A stretch of DNA of 64,000 nucleotides from Parapristionchus giblindavisi (taxonomy: Eukaryota > Nematoda > Chromadorea > Rhabditida > Diplogasteridae): the NCBI GenBank assembly GCA_943737045.1, contig CALSFV010000660.1, positions 27,501 through 91,500 of the forward strand, given 5' to 3'. Positions 34,785 to 46,640 of the stretch are shown here, in pieces (within the stretch, counting starts at the first letter, position 1; every line of letters begins with the position of its first letter). The notes under the pieces were generated by a model. That model saw nothing but the letters and a program-made list of their open reading frames with translations, searched no databases and had not been told where the DNA came from. The position numbers were made by a program, and so were the translations under genes.

Positions 34785-34980
34785 CACAGAGATTAAATTT
34801 ACCCGAATGCAGTTAGTTGGCGAACGATTTGCCCGTATTCAGACAAATGCTAGCCTGTATATGGGCAAATCGGTGGTTTTTGGGCTACCATTTCCCCGAA
34901 TGTGGGCAAATCGTGTACACAAGTATCGTAAGTTGGCAAATATATCTATTACCCATATTTGGGTAAGTTTGCTCTCAGTG
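34785..34980. mobile_element. 196-bp TA-flanked element with internal GGGCAAATCG repeats
   Basis: Imperfect inverted termini CACAGAGATTAAATTTACCC and (inverse of right end) CACTGAGAGCAAACTTACCC, flanked by TA. Interior words GGGCAAATCG, TTTGCCC and GTTGGC recur. The CAC-T/A-GAGAG ends resemble those of the 21540 element. Confidence 0.6.
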
Positions 34981-34982
34981 TA

Positions 34983-35695
34983 TATTTATCCCTATCCTAG
35001 GATAGGATAGGATAGGGATATAATACAATATCCCTATCCTTGTGATGCTTGTCCATGTCTTTATTCTTGTTAGGCGCGCCCGATGTATCGACAGTACGGA
35101 GACACTACACTACATTTTAAACCAAGAAAATGTTATATTTCCTCGTCTCGTGATATGTACACAGATTGGTTTCGCTTCGCATCACACATACACAACAGTC
35201 ATGGAATTCATTCATTGGGAAATTCTTTGCATTGTGTAATACCTGACAATATGCATACTGTGACTAGTGAGCGTCTAGAACCGTTAGGATGAGCGAGTGG
35301 TTGAGGGGGGAATTTGCCTACGGCAGTTTACCGTAGTAGTGATTCACCGTATTATATACAACACCGAATCGATAGTGGGCGGGGTCAGTGAGGGGAGGGG
35401 GCGTGGTTAGAATCGATCCGATACGATATCGGTTAGGGAGTCGCTGGTGGTGTGCTTTGAGGAGACACCGTTGACAACCCAAGCGTCCTTGACATCTGCA
35501 AATGATGTCATTTACTCAATCCTCGAAACCCATGGTTCTCCGCTCTGGCAATGCTCTCTCGCAGGCAGCGAAAATTAGAGTGTGTGACCAGAGTGGAGAG
35601 TTTCAAATTAGCCTGGGGTATCGCTTTAAAGAGATACCTAACGATTACTCTATTGCTAGTTTTGTTCTAACTTTTATTACATATAAATGTTTATA
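34983..35695. other. Intergenic 3' to the amino acid transporter
   Basis: A short hairpin/tandem of CCTATCCTAGGATAGGATAG at 34993-35040 and a CTCTCG palindrome at about 35535-35632 (GGCAATGCTCTCTCGCAGGC / TGACCAGAGTGGAGAG). No gene. Confidence 0.5.
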
Positions 35696-37317
35696 TTAAT
35701 CATCAAACTCACGATCCATATTATCCAACGAGACATCGGTTACTCTCCACAAATTATCCCGTTGTTTCCTCTTCGCCTCCGCTTCCTTCGCCTTTCGCTC
35801 TCTCCATCGAACCTCCTCTTTCGAATGCGACATACCGTATATCAGATAGATCGCCAAACCTGAAATCATCGGCTGAGATATAGAATATTGCCAAACAAAC
35901 ATTAAAACGATGGAATCCTGCATAAGCGTTGAAAATTTTATAAACAAAATTTTCAAAATTATCTTGCTTACCTTAAACCCACTTAAAGATATTATTATTT
36001 AAAAAAATATTTCATTAGATTACAGCCTTTGACAAGGATTCTGTCCCGTTAAGATAAATCAAACAAGTAAATAAAGTCTTACCGATAGTCATCCATACGC
36101 CTATTCTGATCCATGTGACAAATGTCAATTGTGTCACCATCAATATATTGACGAGCAGAGACGCTGCGGGAAGATAGGGAACAAGAAAGACCTGTTGTAA
36201 AATCGATTATCAATAGCCTAAACTAATCTTAGTTCAATAGTCGATACTTTTGGTCTATTTTGTGGCTACTTTAAAAATACGACTAGTATTCGAAAATCTG
36301 AAAAATTGCGAGGAATTTTGCGATCAAGAGGTATTATCGATTTCTCAAGATTCGAGCTTGAGGCATCCTGGCCTGGCCCATTAGCCAATGCTATTTCAAA
36401 CTCTTTCACTCGACATAGTGGTGCGTCTCGTCTTGTGCATACTGTTGATAAAAGAATCTAGTCAGACTATACGTTTTTTTGTTTTGGCAACGCTCTCGTA
36501 GACAGAGAAAGCGAGAGAACGTAGAGAGAGCGGAGAGTATAAGAAGTACCTTATAATCAAGTTGCATGCAATTCTGATGATGAGCGTCAATGAATAGAAG
36601 AGATCCGACAGCGATGACTATGCATACGGCGAGGATAATAGACCCGGCTATGGTTCTCGTGTACGAACCCGATATGATCACACCTGACATTAGCAGAAAT
36701 GAGATTTAAAAGCACAGCTAATTTGAAATTCTCCGGTAATACTCTCTCGCTTCCGTTGTCTGCGAGAGAGCGTTGCCAGAGCGGTGAGTTTCGAATTGGC
36801 TCGGATGTGCCCTTATTAGAAATATCAAACATATTACATTTTTTACTATTTTTTCGATTTCTTAATATTTTATAGCAGATTTTAAAGTACAGTTTTTATA
36901 TACTTAGTAGGAGCTTGTATAGTTGAAGTGTTTTAAATTACAATGAAAAAAAACCTGACCGATTCCCGTGAACGCTGCTGTCATCACGAGCACCGTGTAC
37001 AAGATGCGATTACCGGGTTCGGCATGGGCGAACCATTTCGAGATCAGAGGAATATTCGGACGAATGCGGCCTCCTTCAAACAGGCCAAGGGTGGTAAGAT
37101 AAGGCAACATAATGAGAACCATCAAAAACTCCGCATAGTGACTCTAGGGTCATAGTGACTCTAGCGAAACACACATCATTAACAATAGTTGATTGTTAGT
37201 ATTGATTTACTACCTTGATCTTCGATTTCTGCAGTCGACGATTCCGGAGATGGACGATATCGAAGAAGAATGAGAGCTGCCGCAACGATTGTATAAGCGA
37301 GAAGTGTACCTGATATT

Positions 37318-37378
<61 letters not shown>

Positions 37379-40300
37379 GATTTTTTATTTGTATCATCCA
37401 AATTCCAATCCTTGCATATTTTAACTCATTCTTCACCAAATTTCAACTCCCAAACAGACAAAACATATTTTAAAAATAATAAAATGGCACCTATGGAAAG
37501 GAAATCAACGAGTGCGTCCAAATCGAAGACCATTGCGACGAGGGCGGAGAGGATCGTGAAGGTGATAGTTGCATTCAGCGGAGTCTAAATTCAGTTTTAC
37601 ATAAATTTAAATTTTTTTAAGAAACACTAGAAGTACGTCGCATAAGCTAATTCTCAGACAAATTCTAATTATACCGTACATACAAAATAAAATTTGTACC
37701 TTTTAAATAAATCATTTATTGGGCGTACCTTTGTCCATGAGTTCACCTTGGCCCACCAACCGAAGATGAGACCATCATCCGCCATTGCGTACACTGATCG
37801 AGGAAGCGAGAACAGTGAGCCGACCTGGGATATTTATTTATTTTATTTTATTTTATTAATTTATGCATTATATTATTATTTTATTTATTTATTTAAAGTT
37901 TACTAAAGTTTGTTTCATTGACCAGACATCTACTAAACAACACACCAAACATCACGAATGATCTTTCGAATATCTTTTGAAACATAATTCATAAATGTGG
38001 CGTAACCGCCTCATACCATACTACTAATTATGAAACGAAAATAATGAGAAAAATCGATATTTCAAATTGAATTTACAAGAGACGTGAGTATTCCCAGCAG
38101 AGCACCGATCGCAATCACCATAGGGATCCAGCTCGCCGCGCCTACTGACTTGAACGCAGAAGAATAGACTGACGCCATCGAGAGCTATAACAGATTGATC
38201 TTTGATCTTTAATCTTTGATCTTTGATCTTTGATCCTTGCTCTCTAAATCACCTGATTGTACGGTAGCATCAACGACAGCGTGGCTGCCATGAGCACGTA
38301 GGTTACGGTAACGATCGTCATCGACAAGTAAGTGGCCATTGGGATCATTCGTGTAGGATCTGGATAATATTTATTAATATTTTCGTGAAAAAATGATGGT
38401 CAACTTGATCATTCGAACTTATCCACAGAAAGCGTTGACTATGCCAAAAATCAACGTACTAAATGTCATCACACGCTTGTATTACTCTTTAAATTTTGCA
38501 CTGTGAGAGCAAGCGCGACCAAATTGTGTCACATCTCTAATCCGATAGGATTGTTGTTCTACACATTACCGAAGATCAACATTGCTAGCTCATTTGCATT
38601 TACGGTACGTGGTGTACGCATCGTTGCAATGGACAACATCTATTCATCTATCGCAATCAACCTTACAAGGTTTTTTTTTCCAGACCGATGTATAGGTTTT
38701 TGATGGATTTGATTTTTGGTTTTTGATGTTTTTGATGTTTTGTATAGGTTTTTTTTTCATCTTACTTACGATCGGAGAAAGTTCGCTGCTGTGGGCATAA
38801 GGGGAATGCAAGTTTCTTTATTTTTTTGTTTCTATGTTTCTTTCGTTTTCTTATCTTTTTTGGGGAGTTCCTTTGGTACGCTTGTGTAAAAATGAGTGTC
38901 TTTTGAAGACTTACAAACAATAAATCAACAGTACGCCTATTCGGAGTTCTTTATTCAGCGCGTGAAATCTACAATGAACGGTGAAACTCACTGATCGCTT
39001 CCTCTCCAGCCGTCGCCAGTCCATCGAAGCCGACATAGGCGAAGAAACACTTGGAAGCACCGGACAGAACACCGTTGATGCCACAGGGGAAGAAGTTCTG
39101 AGCGAAATGTTTAACATAAGATCACTCAGGACCTGGAAACTCTTCTCGGCACTGAGAAAATGTTGTTTTTTTTCTGTAATTTTTAAACGAACGTTGAAAT
39201 TTCATCAATAAAGCAATAAGATATATGTGTATATCTTTCAAGCATTTGATCAAACTCGGAAATACTCAAGAATACCTCCCAATATGCAAAGTTGGCGAAG
39301 GTGATACCGTAGCCGACCACGCCCACAATAACCTGAATCAATATTATCAAATTTAAAATTTTCAAAAATCAATATTTCAAAAAATACGGTACTTACGACT
39401 AAGTTAGCGAGTGAGAATATCGAGTTGAAGTTGGACGCGGCCTTGCTCCCGATCCCGACGAATAGTGCAGAGAAGCAGATGATCGCGACTGAGATCAGAT
39501 CGGGATACGTGCCGATGAAGGAGATTTCGTGCTGAATAAGCTAATTATGCACACTCCGCTCTGACCACGCATTCTCGCAGACAAAACAAGCGAGGGAGTG
39601 TGATTAGAGTAGTTTGGAATCAGCATAGTGTGTCCCTTTTAAGATGGATAGCAAATGTCTGAAGCGTGACATTTGTATAGAAAAATCAAGAAAACCATAA
39701 ACCGAAATTTCAAATGAGCAAAAAAATAAATACACTTACTCCAGGTTCCCCGTCTTCAACTTTGCAGATCTGTAAATGCTTATGTCATTATTTATTCTAT
39801 ATAAAAATTTATTTATAATGAGAAGTAATAGTATCGTTGATAAAAAGGATAATGAGCACAAAATTTTAATGCCATTCATACCTCGTAATCGGTAACGTTT
39901 TCAGATCGAATAGGCACTGTGCTCCATGGCCACACTCTCGCATGTTCAATTGTCCAGTTCGAGATGTGATTGCTGGCCATGTCATCGAGATATCCAGCGA
40001 ATGTGCGACCAACGGCTGAGAGCAATAAACGTTCATTTTGTTTTGCAAGGAACAGCCCCACTCTGACCAATCTCTCTCACTCTCGCTCTAGTCAGAGCGG
40101 AGTTAGCTTGGTGTGACCCTTTAAGACGCCACATTGTCGATCGTTTTTTAAACAATTAAAATTGTAAATTAATCAGCTCACCAGCCGCAGACAGAACATG
40201 TTCGAGAATGATATTCCATCCTATGACGAATGCCCAGATCTCTCCACAACCAACGTAGGCGTAAGTGAAGGCGGAACCGGCCTTGGGATACCTGAAATAC

Positions 40301-42092
40301 TCAATTCACGTCCGAGCTAATTTTAACACCCCGAGTTAATTTTGCTCCCCGCTCTGGCAATGCTCTCTCGCAGAAAAGGATGCGAGAGAGCATAGAGCGG
40401 AGAGGTTCAGATTAGCTGTTCATTTAATATGAGATGTAAGCTAATGTAAGCGTGAGCAATCAAATTAATATTATTAATAGATGTACGAGAATAACTATGC
40501 ATGCACTTTAAATATAATTTTTTTGATTAAATAAGTTAACTAGCAATGTGCGCTATGGTTTTTCGGCCGCTACGTCTGCTAAATTTTCATTTTCATCCAA
40601 ATGCAATTCAATGACCTTTATCAACCACAAAACCATTCATCCAAATGCGGTGCAAAAAGTAGTGGCAGATTACTACAATTCGGGAACGCTATTTATTTGA
40701 TCCGATGATGCGCAACGAACGTAATTGTCCTTTAGTCTGCTCGGTACGTTGGGCACAAAGAGCGATTATTGAAATTCGGGAACAAATTGTGATGGGGCGA
40801 AATATTTATCTAAATGGTAAAATAGGAATTTTCCTTTTTTTTGAATGCAATCATTGTTCGTTGAAAAAGACGTAAAAGAATTGGAATTGATTATTTAATT
40901 AAATTTAATTAATTGGAATTTTAGCAAATTTCAAAGATCCATTCATTGCTTTTCAAACTATACAAATGATTCACGAATGACGCAACACTGACAACAAATT
41001 CTCAATGGATTGGTTTGAAAGAAATTAAAGGAAAACCATTCCTGTATCTATTTTCAACTTTACAACAAAAAATGACTCAATTTTTTGCATTCGTTTTACA
41101 AAAACAAAAGTTCACTTTGCCTTCAATCAAATCAGAATTTGAACAAGAAGAAATATTTCTTGATTGATCGCAATTATTGATTGACTCACCTCGCTCCAAA
41201 TTCCGCATAACACAGCGCCGACAGCAATGCAGCCAGACCCGATACGATGTAGGAGATGATCGTTGAGGGGCCGGCCATGTTACGCATTACTTGACCTGAA
41301 TTTATTAAAGTTATGGAGAGATCACTACATGTCATTTCTCTAAGGCTTTTGGCTATCTTAGCAACCAGCTCACGCTATTAGTTTTCATCAGGCTATTTAA
41401 TAGCATCGGTGGTATTGTTCCACTAGACTACAGATAATCTAGCGAGAAATTTTGCAAGAAAGAAAAGAATATCAATCGCATTTTGAAAATCTCCAATAGC
41501 AAAATCTCGCAGATAGTCTAAAGCTATTTTAAAGGCACATCCGAGCTAACAATTAGCTCGCAGTGTGATTTTAAATGCACGCAAACACTCGTTTCGATTA
41601 TCGATTATTTGATCTACCCGTAGTGACGAATATTCCCGCTCCGATCATGTGTCCGACTCCAATCATCGTGATATCGAACGTGTTCAGACATCTCTTCAGC
41701 TGTGTGTCGAGGTCGCCCTGATGAGGAATATTGAAATTTGATTTGATCTTTAATCCTTTATAATTATCTTATCCAACAGGATCTGTCAATAGACCCGATT
41801 TGATCAGTCGAATGATTAAAGGTAGATCGCGGGGTAATATTGAAATTCTCCGCTCTGGCAATGCTCTCGCTTTCTTTGTGAGCGTCGTCAGAGCGGAGAG
41901 TTTCAAATTAGCTAGTGGTATCGTTAAGCTTCATATTCGATAACTTTGTATTTGTATTTTCATTTAATTTCTTAAAGTTTAGTTTCATATATTGTTTAGT
42001 GGCAAGAATACTAATAGTACCTTGGCGATGAACTTCCGCCGCCCCAACCGACTGCCAAAATCCGAAACAGCCCCTACGATGCGTGAGACCAT
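35696..42092 (-). CDS. Cationic amino acid transporter, SLC7 CAT family (18 exons, 623 aa)
   Basis: Minus-strand exons: 42092-42021, 41717-41618, 41295-41190, 40291-40182, 40015-39882, 39769-39740, 39531-39397, 39332-39276, 39097-38992, 38359-38253, 38184-38077, 37824-37729, 37584-37491, 37309-37214, 37073-36960, 36683-36550, 36191-36083, 35859-35696 (1872 nt, phases closed). Hallmarks in order: [20 protein letters not shown] with GAGIF in TM1; [20 protein letters not shown]; a loop with two N-glycosylation sites (NWT, NVT); [46 protein letters not shown]; and the C-terminal helix pair with [12 protein letters not shown] and [11 protein letters not shown]. These are CAT1-4 features (plasma-membrane uptake of Arg/Lys), and 623 aa is normal. 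The ATG follows its acceptor (CTTCCAG) directly, which suits a 5' UTR exon or spliced leader. The acceptor of the exon starting at 37073 (TTTGAAG) is weak. Substrate range is inferred from family only. Confidence 0.93.
36455..36545. repeat. CTCTCG palindromic MITE in transporter intron
   Basis: GGCAACGCTCTCGTAGAC / GCGAGAGAACGTAGAGAGAG; the right end reaches the donor side of the exon at 36550. Confidence 0.65.
36705..36815. repeat. CTCTCG palindromic MITE in transporter intron
   Basis: GGTAATACTCTCTCGCTTCC / TGCGAGAGAGCGTTGCCAGA; outer arm AGCTAATTTGAAATTCTCCG / GAATTGGCTCGG. Confidence 0.75.
37319..37376. repeat. AT dinucleotide microsatellite in transporter intron
   Basis: About 28 uninterrupted AT units just upstream of a splice acceptor (transcript sense), probably length-variable between individuals. 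Confidence 0.95.
38200..38240. repeat. Intronic TTTGATC heptamer tract
   Basis: Six near-exact units of TTTGATC. The same short tract occurs in other introns at about 10585-10625, 11745-11775, 20042-20073, 33364-33395 and 42098-42160. Confidence 0.85.
39545..39645. repeat. CTCTCG palindromic MITE (degenerate) in transporter intron
   Basis: CTCCGCTCTGACCACGCATTCTCG / GCGAGGGAGTGTGATTAGAG, ending TGTGTCCCTTTTAA. It starts about 6 bases from the acceptor of the exon at 39531. Confidence 0.6.
40050..40125. repeat. CTCTCG palindromic MITE, short form
   Basis: CCACTCTGACCAATCTCTCTCAC / CTCTAGTCAGAGCGG, ending GGTGTGACCCTTTAA. Confidence 0.6.
40312..40425. repeat. CTCTCG palindromic MITE in transporter intron
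   Basis: GGCAATGCTCTCTCGCAG / TGCGAGAGAGCATAGAGCGG. Confidence 0.75.
41835..41930. repeat. CTCTCG palindromic MITE in transporter intron
   Basis: CTCCGCTCTGGCAATGCTCTCG / GTCAGAGCGGAGAG with AATTAGCTAGTGGTATCG at the right. Confidence 0.7.
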
Positions 42093-42404
42093 CTGGAAGA
42101 GATCAAAGATCAAAGATCAAATATCGTGAAATATGGACAAGATCAAAGGCCAAAGATCAATTATTGCGAACTGAGCAAGAATCAAAGATCAACTATTGTG
42201 AAATCTTCGAAGTTCAAAGATCAAAAACTGTATTGTAGTCCAAAATCATAGAAAAAGGGCTAAAAACTAGAGTATTGTATATGGTTTGTCGTCAAACAAA
42301 CTTTTCCGATCAATCTATACACAAAAGTGAAAGGGGGGGGGGGGATAACAATGGATATATTGAATAAAAAAGGACGTGATAAAGAGGAAAAGCAAATCTT
42401 TCAA

Positions 42405-42710
42405 AGGCACAACTCGAGCTAATTTTAAACACTCCGGTCTCTATCTTGCCTGCGAGAGAGTGGTTTTAGAGAGGAGAGTATAATGAGCTCGAGGTGTCAC
42501 TTTAAAGGGCGCAAAGTGAATCATTCAAATTACCAAAGTTTCCTTTCACAATAAAGGCTTCCGAAGAACATTTTTAAACTTCTGTGTTATCGGAAAAAAC
42601 TGTAAAACTAAATACAAAACAATTCTATTTGATAGATTTTAACTATATCGCTGACAAGGAAAGCGAGAGAGTGTGGCCAGAGAGGAGAGTTACAAATTAG
42701 CCGTCACTAC
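42405..42710. repeat. Two CTCTCG palindromic MITE copies upstream of the transporter
   Basis: First copy about 42405-42508, from AAAGGCACAACTCGAGCTAA to TCGAGGTGTCACTTTAA. A right-half copy lies at about 42655-42705 (GCGAGAGAGTGTGGCCAGAG). A 5' UTR or promoter of the transporter would lie near here, but none is visible. Confidence 0.7.
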
Positions 42711-42889
42711 TCTAGAACACCGGACCAGTCCAATAGTATAACATAAAAGTGAGTAGTGCCAATTAGCCCTTGGTATGATAGACAACTGCCCAAATATGTT
42801 TCAGACTCGTCATTAAACACAAGTGAATTGAGAATAATTAATTGTGCTATCAGTGCTAACGCTTTTGAAAATTATCAATACGGTGTTCT

Positions 42890-43115
42890 TGGAGGAGGAA
42901 GAAAGTGAGCTAGAGAAGGTAGGGGAGAGAGAGAGGGAGAGGGAGAGAGAGAGTGTGTGGAGAGGGAGAGTGGGGAGAGGGAGAAAGAGAGAGCGAGAGA
43001 AGGGGGGAGGAGGAGAGCGAGAAAGAGAGAAAGAAAGAGAGATGGATAGAAAGGGAGGAGAGGAGGGACAGCGGAATGGAGATCAGTAGAGGACAGAGAG
43101 AGGGAAGGAAAATGA
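42890..43115. repeat. GA-rich low-complexity tract
   Basis: Almost pure purine on the plus strand (GAGAGAGAGGGAGAG type). The open frames across it on both strands come from composition and are not genes. Confidence 0.9.
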
Positions 43116-43437
43116 TGGACTATTATCCACGCTAAACGACAATCGCAAACAAAGCGAGAACAGTGATAATCTATCTCTGAATCACTCTCTCCTGCTCTTC
43201 CTCTTCTTTCTCTCTCTCCCATTCTTCCTCTATCTCTCGGTTAACCGATAACAGCATAATCATGAATCTCTTTCTCACCAGCTAAATGTGTTTGTGACTC
43301 TGCCAATACCCATTACCTGTAATCAAAGACATCCGAGGAGGCCAGAGAATAAGAGTAGAATGTGAAACAAGAAAACGCAGATTGACCTTCTATTGGTTGG
43401 TTTCGCAAGAGAGATTTTCCGATAATTTCACTTAAAT

Positions 43438-43614
43438 ATAAAGGTAAATCACGTTATTCAAGGCACACGAAGTACAGCATCAGATCACTGCTAGGCCAGT
43501 GATAATTATTAAAATATTGTTATCATTATTAGTGGATTATCACTGGCCTAGCAGTAATCACGCGCAGGACTCCGTGCGCCTTGAATAACGGGTTGTACCT
43601 TTACCTTTATTAGT
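43438..43614. repeat. Palindromic element with AAGGTAAA ends
   Basis: Inverted arms ATAAAGGTAAA...CGTTATTCAAGGC / GCCTTGAATAACG...TTTACCTTTAT, and an inner hairpin CTGCTAGGCCAGTGATAAT / ATTATCACTGGCCTAGCAG. Half copies (GACTTCGTGCGCCTTGAAT) occur at about 44850-44885 and 60050-60100. Confidence 0.75.
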
Positions 43615-43629
43615 GGGGATCTGTTTTTC

Positions 43630-43770
43630 GGCACTACTTCAGAATAGGGTACCAGTCCAAAATAATAGTATAATTGCCTAATATAAACGTCCTTTCTTTT
43701 GTGTTAATTTCATTTTTCATGTCCTTTTGGACTTGCCCGGTGTACTGGTACCCTATTCTGAAGTAGTGCC
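43630..43770. mobile_element. 141-bp MITE, copy 2
   Basis: GGCACTACTTCAGAATAGGG and its inverse, flanked by a perfect 9-bp direct repeat CTGTTTTTC (43621-43629, 43771-43779). Inverse orientation and same length as 12498-12638. Confidence 0.88.
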
Positions 43771-43779
43771 CTGTTTTTC

Positions 43780-45110
43780 CTCTGTGCGGAATCAGTCATA
43801 GACATACCAAAGTGACTAATTGATACTGTACATTATTATCGCCGTACTGTTATGGTAAAGGAGAGCAAAACAGTGAACGTCAGTGGATGTCGAAGACAGG
43901 AGTACGATTGATGGAGTCACAGAAGTGATAGACCGACCGAACGGGAAGAAGGAACACTTTTTTGAGATATAAATAATTGAAAAATAAAAATCGCACTGCA
44001 GTTATAGGTAAAGTGAAACATGGTGAAGTATGAAGGACGAGAGAACCAAGGGAAATAAACCAATAGGATCAGAGCGAACATGCCGTGACTGATTAGCATA
44101 TGTGGCGTTTGGTGATTCCGGGATGGGTGACGCAAGGGATGGCTCAATTTTCAGTGCAAATACATATTATTGATCCAGTGGACATGACGACAATTTCGTA
44201 GCCTGAGGGCCAACTCCAACCTGATCTGCAACTTCCCGCTCTGGCTCAACTCCCTCGCAGATGAAAAAACGAGAGAGTGTTCAGGGAATTTCAAAACTTT
44301 TATTTTTTTAGGGCGCGAACACAAGTATTTATCCAAAATCTGAGTGAGGAAGGATATTTCAAATAGTTTAGTTTTTTTTCTCTGTGTATAGAGCTTTAAA
44401 TATTGACACAACAGTCTGCTTTTCACCACCTCAAAAAGGGTGTTACAAATAGAAAAAATGGCAGTAATATATGAATTATACAGAAGAACGGCGTAATTAA
44501 CTAATCAAGATTTTTTCAATATTGTGGAACACCCAGCTGAGCATAAGGGGAATTACAAAAATTTTGGAATATTTTCGGTGCAGGCATTAAGCTAATTTTG
44601 ACACGTCACTTGTCCTTTGAATATAGTCGTCAGAAGTTTGCGTAAACATTCAAGGGTGTCCTCCTTTGAAAACAAGCTAGATACCTAGAACATGTGGCAT
44701 TTTTATGACCAGTTTCATAGATAGATAAACACATCGTGCAACACGTGTGATTTTAATCTGATCAAATCTATATTTATAGCACGTGTTATTTAAAAGAAAC
44801 AAGAGTATTTTGATGTGTTATAAATGACAGGCTTACAAGTGGTCTCCCGCAGGACTTCGTGCGCCTTGAATCACAGGTGTGCCATTAGCTTTACAAATTA
44901 CATTAATAATTTTTTGCGATAACTAATCGATAATTTTCAGTATAAAGAAATCGATGAAATATGAATATCAATGGCAAAAAAATTTCGGACACTGGAATGA
45001 TGGGAAAGGCCGGAAACAATTCGGCTACATGAGAATGCTATTGAAATGCTATCACGGAGGGTTTTTTGTCCTGATAATACGCTCCGCCCCTGAATCCACA
45101 ACCTCTTCAA
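43780..45110. other. Intergenic, no supported gene
   Basis: Holds a degraded CTCTCG palindrome at about 44205-44310 (CAACTCCCTCGCAGATG / ACGAGAGAGTGTTCAG) and the half element near 44850. Nothing coding was recognised. Confidence 0.45.
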
Positions 45111-45139
45111 TCAGTAGTTGTCTCTAGTACGGTCTCACT

Positions 45140-45325
45140 CGTTTTCTCTCTCTCTCTCACTCTCACTCTCTCTCTCACTCTCACTCTCTCTCTCGCTCTC
45201 TCACTCTCTCTTTCCCATCTCTCTCACTCTCTTTCGCTATCCCGTTCTCTCTCGCTCTCTCTCTCTCTCACTCTCTCACTCTCTCTATCCTGCTGTCACT
45301 CGCTCTCAGGCTCCCTCTCTCCCTC
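45140..45325. repeat. CT-rich microsatellite tract
   Basis: Irregular CTCTCTCTCACTCT repeats; pure pyrimidine on the plus strand for long runs. Confidence 0.9.
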
Positions 45326-45371
45326 TCGCCGCATGAATGAATACAATAGCGGAGACTATTACTCAACTGAA

Positions 45372-45897
45372 TCTCCCTCTCCCTCTCCCTCTCCCTCTCC
45401 CTCTCCCTCTCCCTCTCCCTCTCCCTCTCCCTCTCCCTCTCCCTCTCCCTCTCCCTCTCCCTCTCCCTTTCCCTCTCCCTCTCCCTCTCCCTCTCCCTCT
45501 CCCTCTCCCTCTCCCTCTCCCTCTCCCTCTCCCTCTCCCTCTCCCTCTCCCTTTCCCTCTCCCTCTCCCTCTCCCTCTCCCTTTCCCTCTCCCTCTCCCT
45601 CTCCCTTTCCCTCTCCCTCTCCCTCTCCCTCTCCCTCTCCCTTTCCCTCTCCCTCTCCCTCTCCCTCTCCCTTTCCCTCTCCCTCTCCCTCTCCCTCTCC
45701 CTCTCCCTCTCCCTTTCCCTCTCCCTCTCCCTCTCCCTCTCCCTCTCCCTCTCCCTTTCCCTCTCCCTTTCCCTCTCCCTCACCCTCTCCCTCTCCCTCT
45801 CCCTCTCCCTCTCCCTCTCCCTCTCCCTCCCTCCCCCTCCCTCTCCCTCTCCCTCTCCCTCTCCCTCTCCCTCTCCCTCTCCCTCTCCCTCTCCCTC
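45372..45897. repeat. CCCTCT hexamer array, about 525 bp
   Basis: Around 88 units of CCCTCT, with CCCTTT variants spaced irregularly and one CACCCT. Because 6 is a multiple of 3, several frames on both strands stay open (Pro-Ser, Pro-Leu, Arg-Glu and Gly-Glu dipeptide runs); these are by-products of the repeat. Confidence 0.97.
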
Positions 45898-46640
45898 CCC
45901 AACTTCTCGCATCATGCAATATCACTCATCCTGTTTCCACTTTAACAATGGCAGACGTTTTTGTGTAGTTCTTTCTTTCTGATTTCATCCTAATTGTAAG
46001 CTGAACAAAAGATCTATTTATATTTATGCGTTTTCCGAGAATCAGAATGCAATGAATGAAACGAGAAGAGGTAACTGATTAACATACGACTGCCGAAGCA
46101 GAATCACTGTGGGGAAAGGGGAGGGAGTTGTACAAGGAGTCAGTTCAAATTTGGGCTGCAGGCTAACCATACGTTTATTTTCTAATATTATGCAAAACAT
46201 GCGTTATGTAACTACTATTAATGTAAGCTCAAAAAATTTTCAAGGCCCTTTTCATGGTCTCCGCTCTGACCAAAATCTCTCGTGTGAATGGACAAAGCTA
46301 ACTTATCGTTGCGTTAGTGTCAAGGCAACACCAAGGAAAAATATATTATATATTTTATCTACGCCCGAGAGCGCAACGAGAACAATTAGAAAATACGAGT
46401 GAAACATAATGATATATGATGATAATGACTCTCATAAATACTATGGTGAATAAAAGGGGGTGGAGGGTGGGGATGTATAAGGTAAGAAATATATAGAAAT
46501 CAATCAATCAGGCAAACTGGGCTCAACTTGTCATCGTCTGGCCTTTCTCTCATGGTGGGAGTGAGAAATAAAAATAAAATAGTGAAAGTGATTCTTCATG
46601 TCTGCGATTTACCTCCAAAATGTATCGCAAACCTCTGACG
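45898..46640. other. Intergenic, no supported gene
   Basis: A partial CTCTCG palindrome (CTCCGCTCTGACCAAAATCTC) is at about 46258. No other feature. Confidence 0.4.

Noticed and set aside
42844..43222. Open frames in a GA-rich tract
   Set aside because: Composition artefact of a low-complexity purine tract.
45268..45968. Very long open frames encoding Pro-Ser, Pro-Leu, Arg-Glu or Gly-Glu repeats on both strands
   Set aside because: They are the necessary product of a hexamer repeat in every frame; there is no start context, splice site or non-repeat coding sequence attached.
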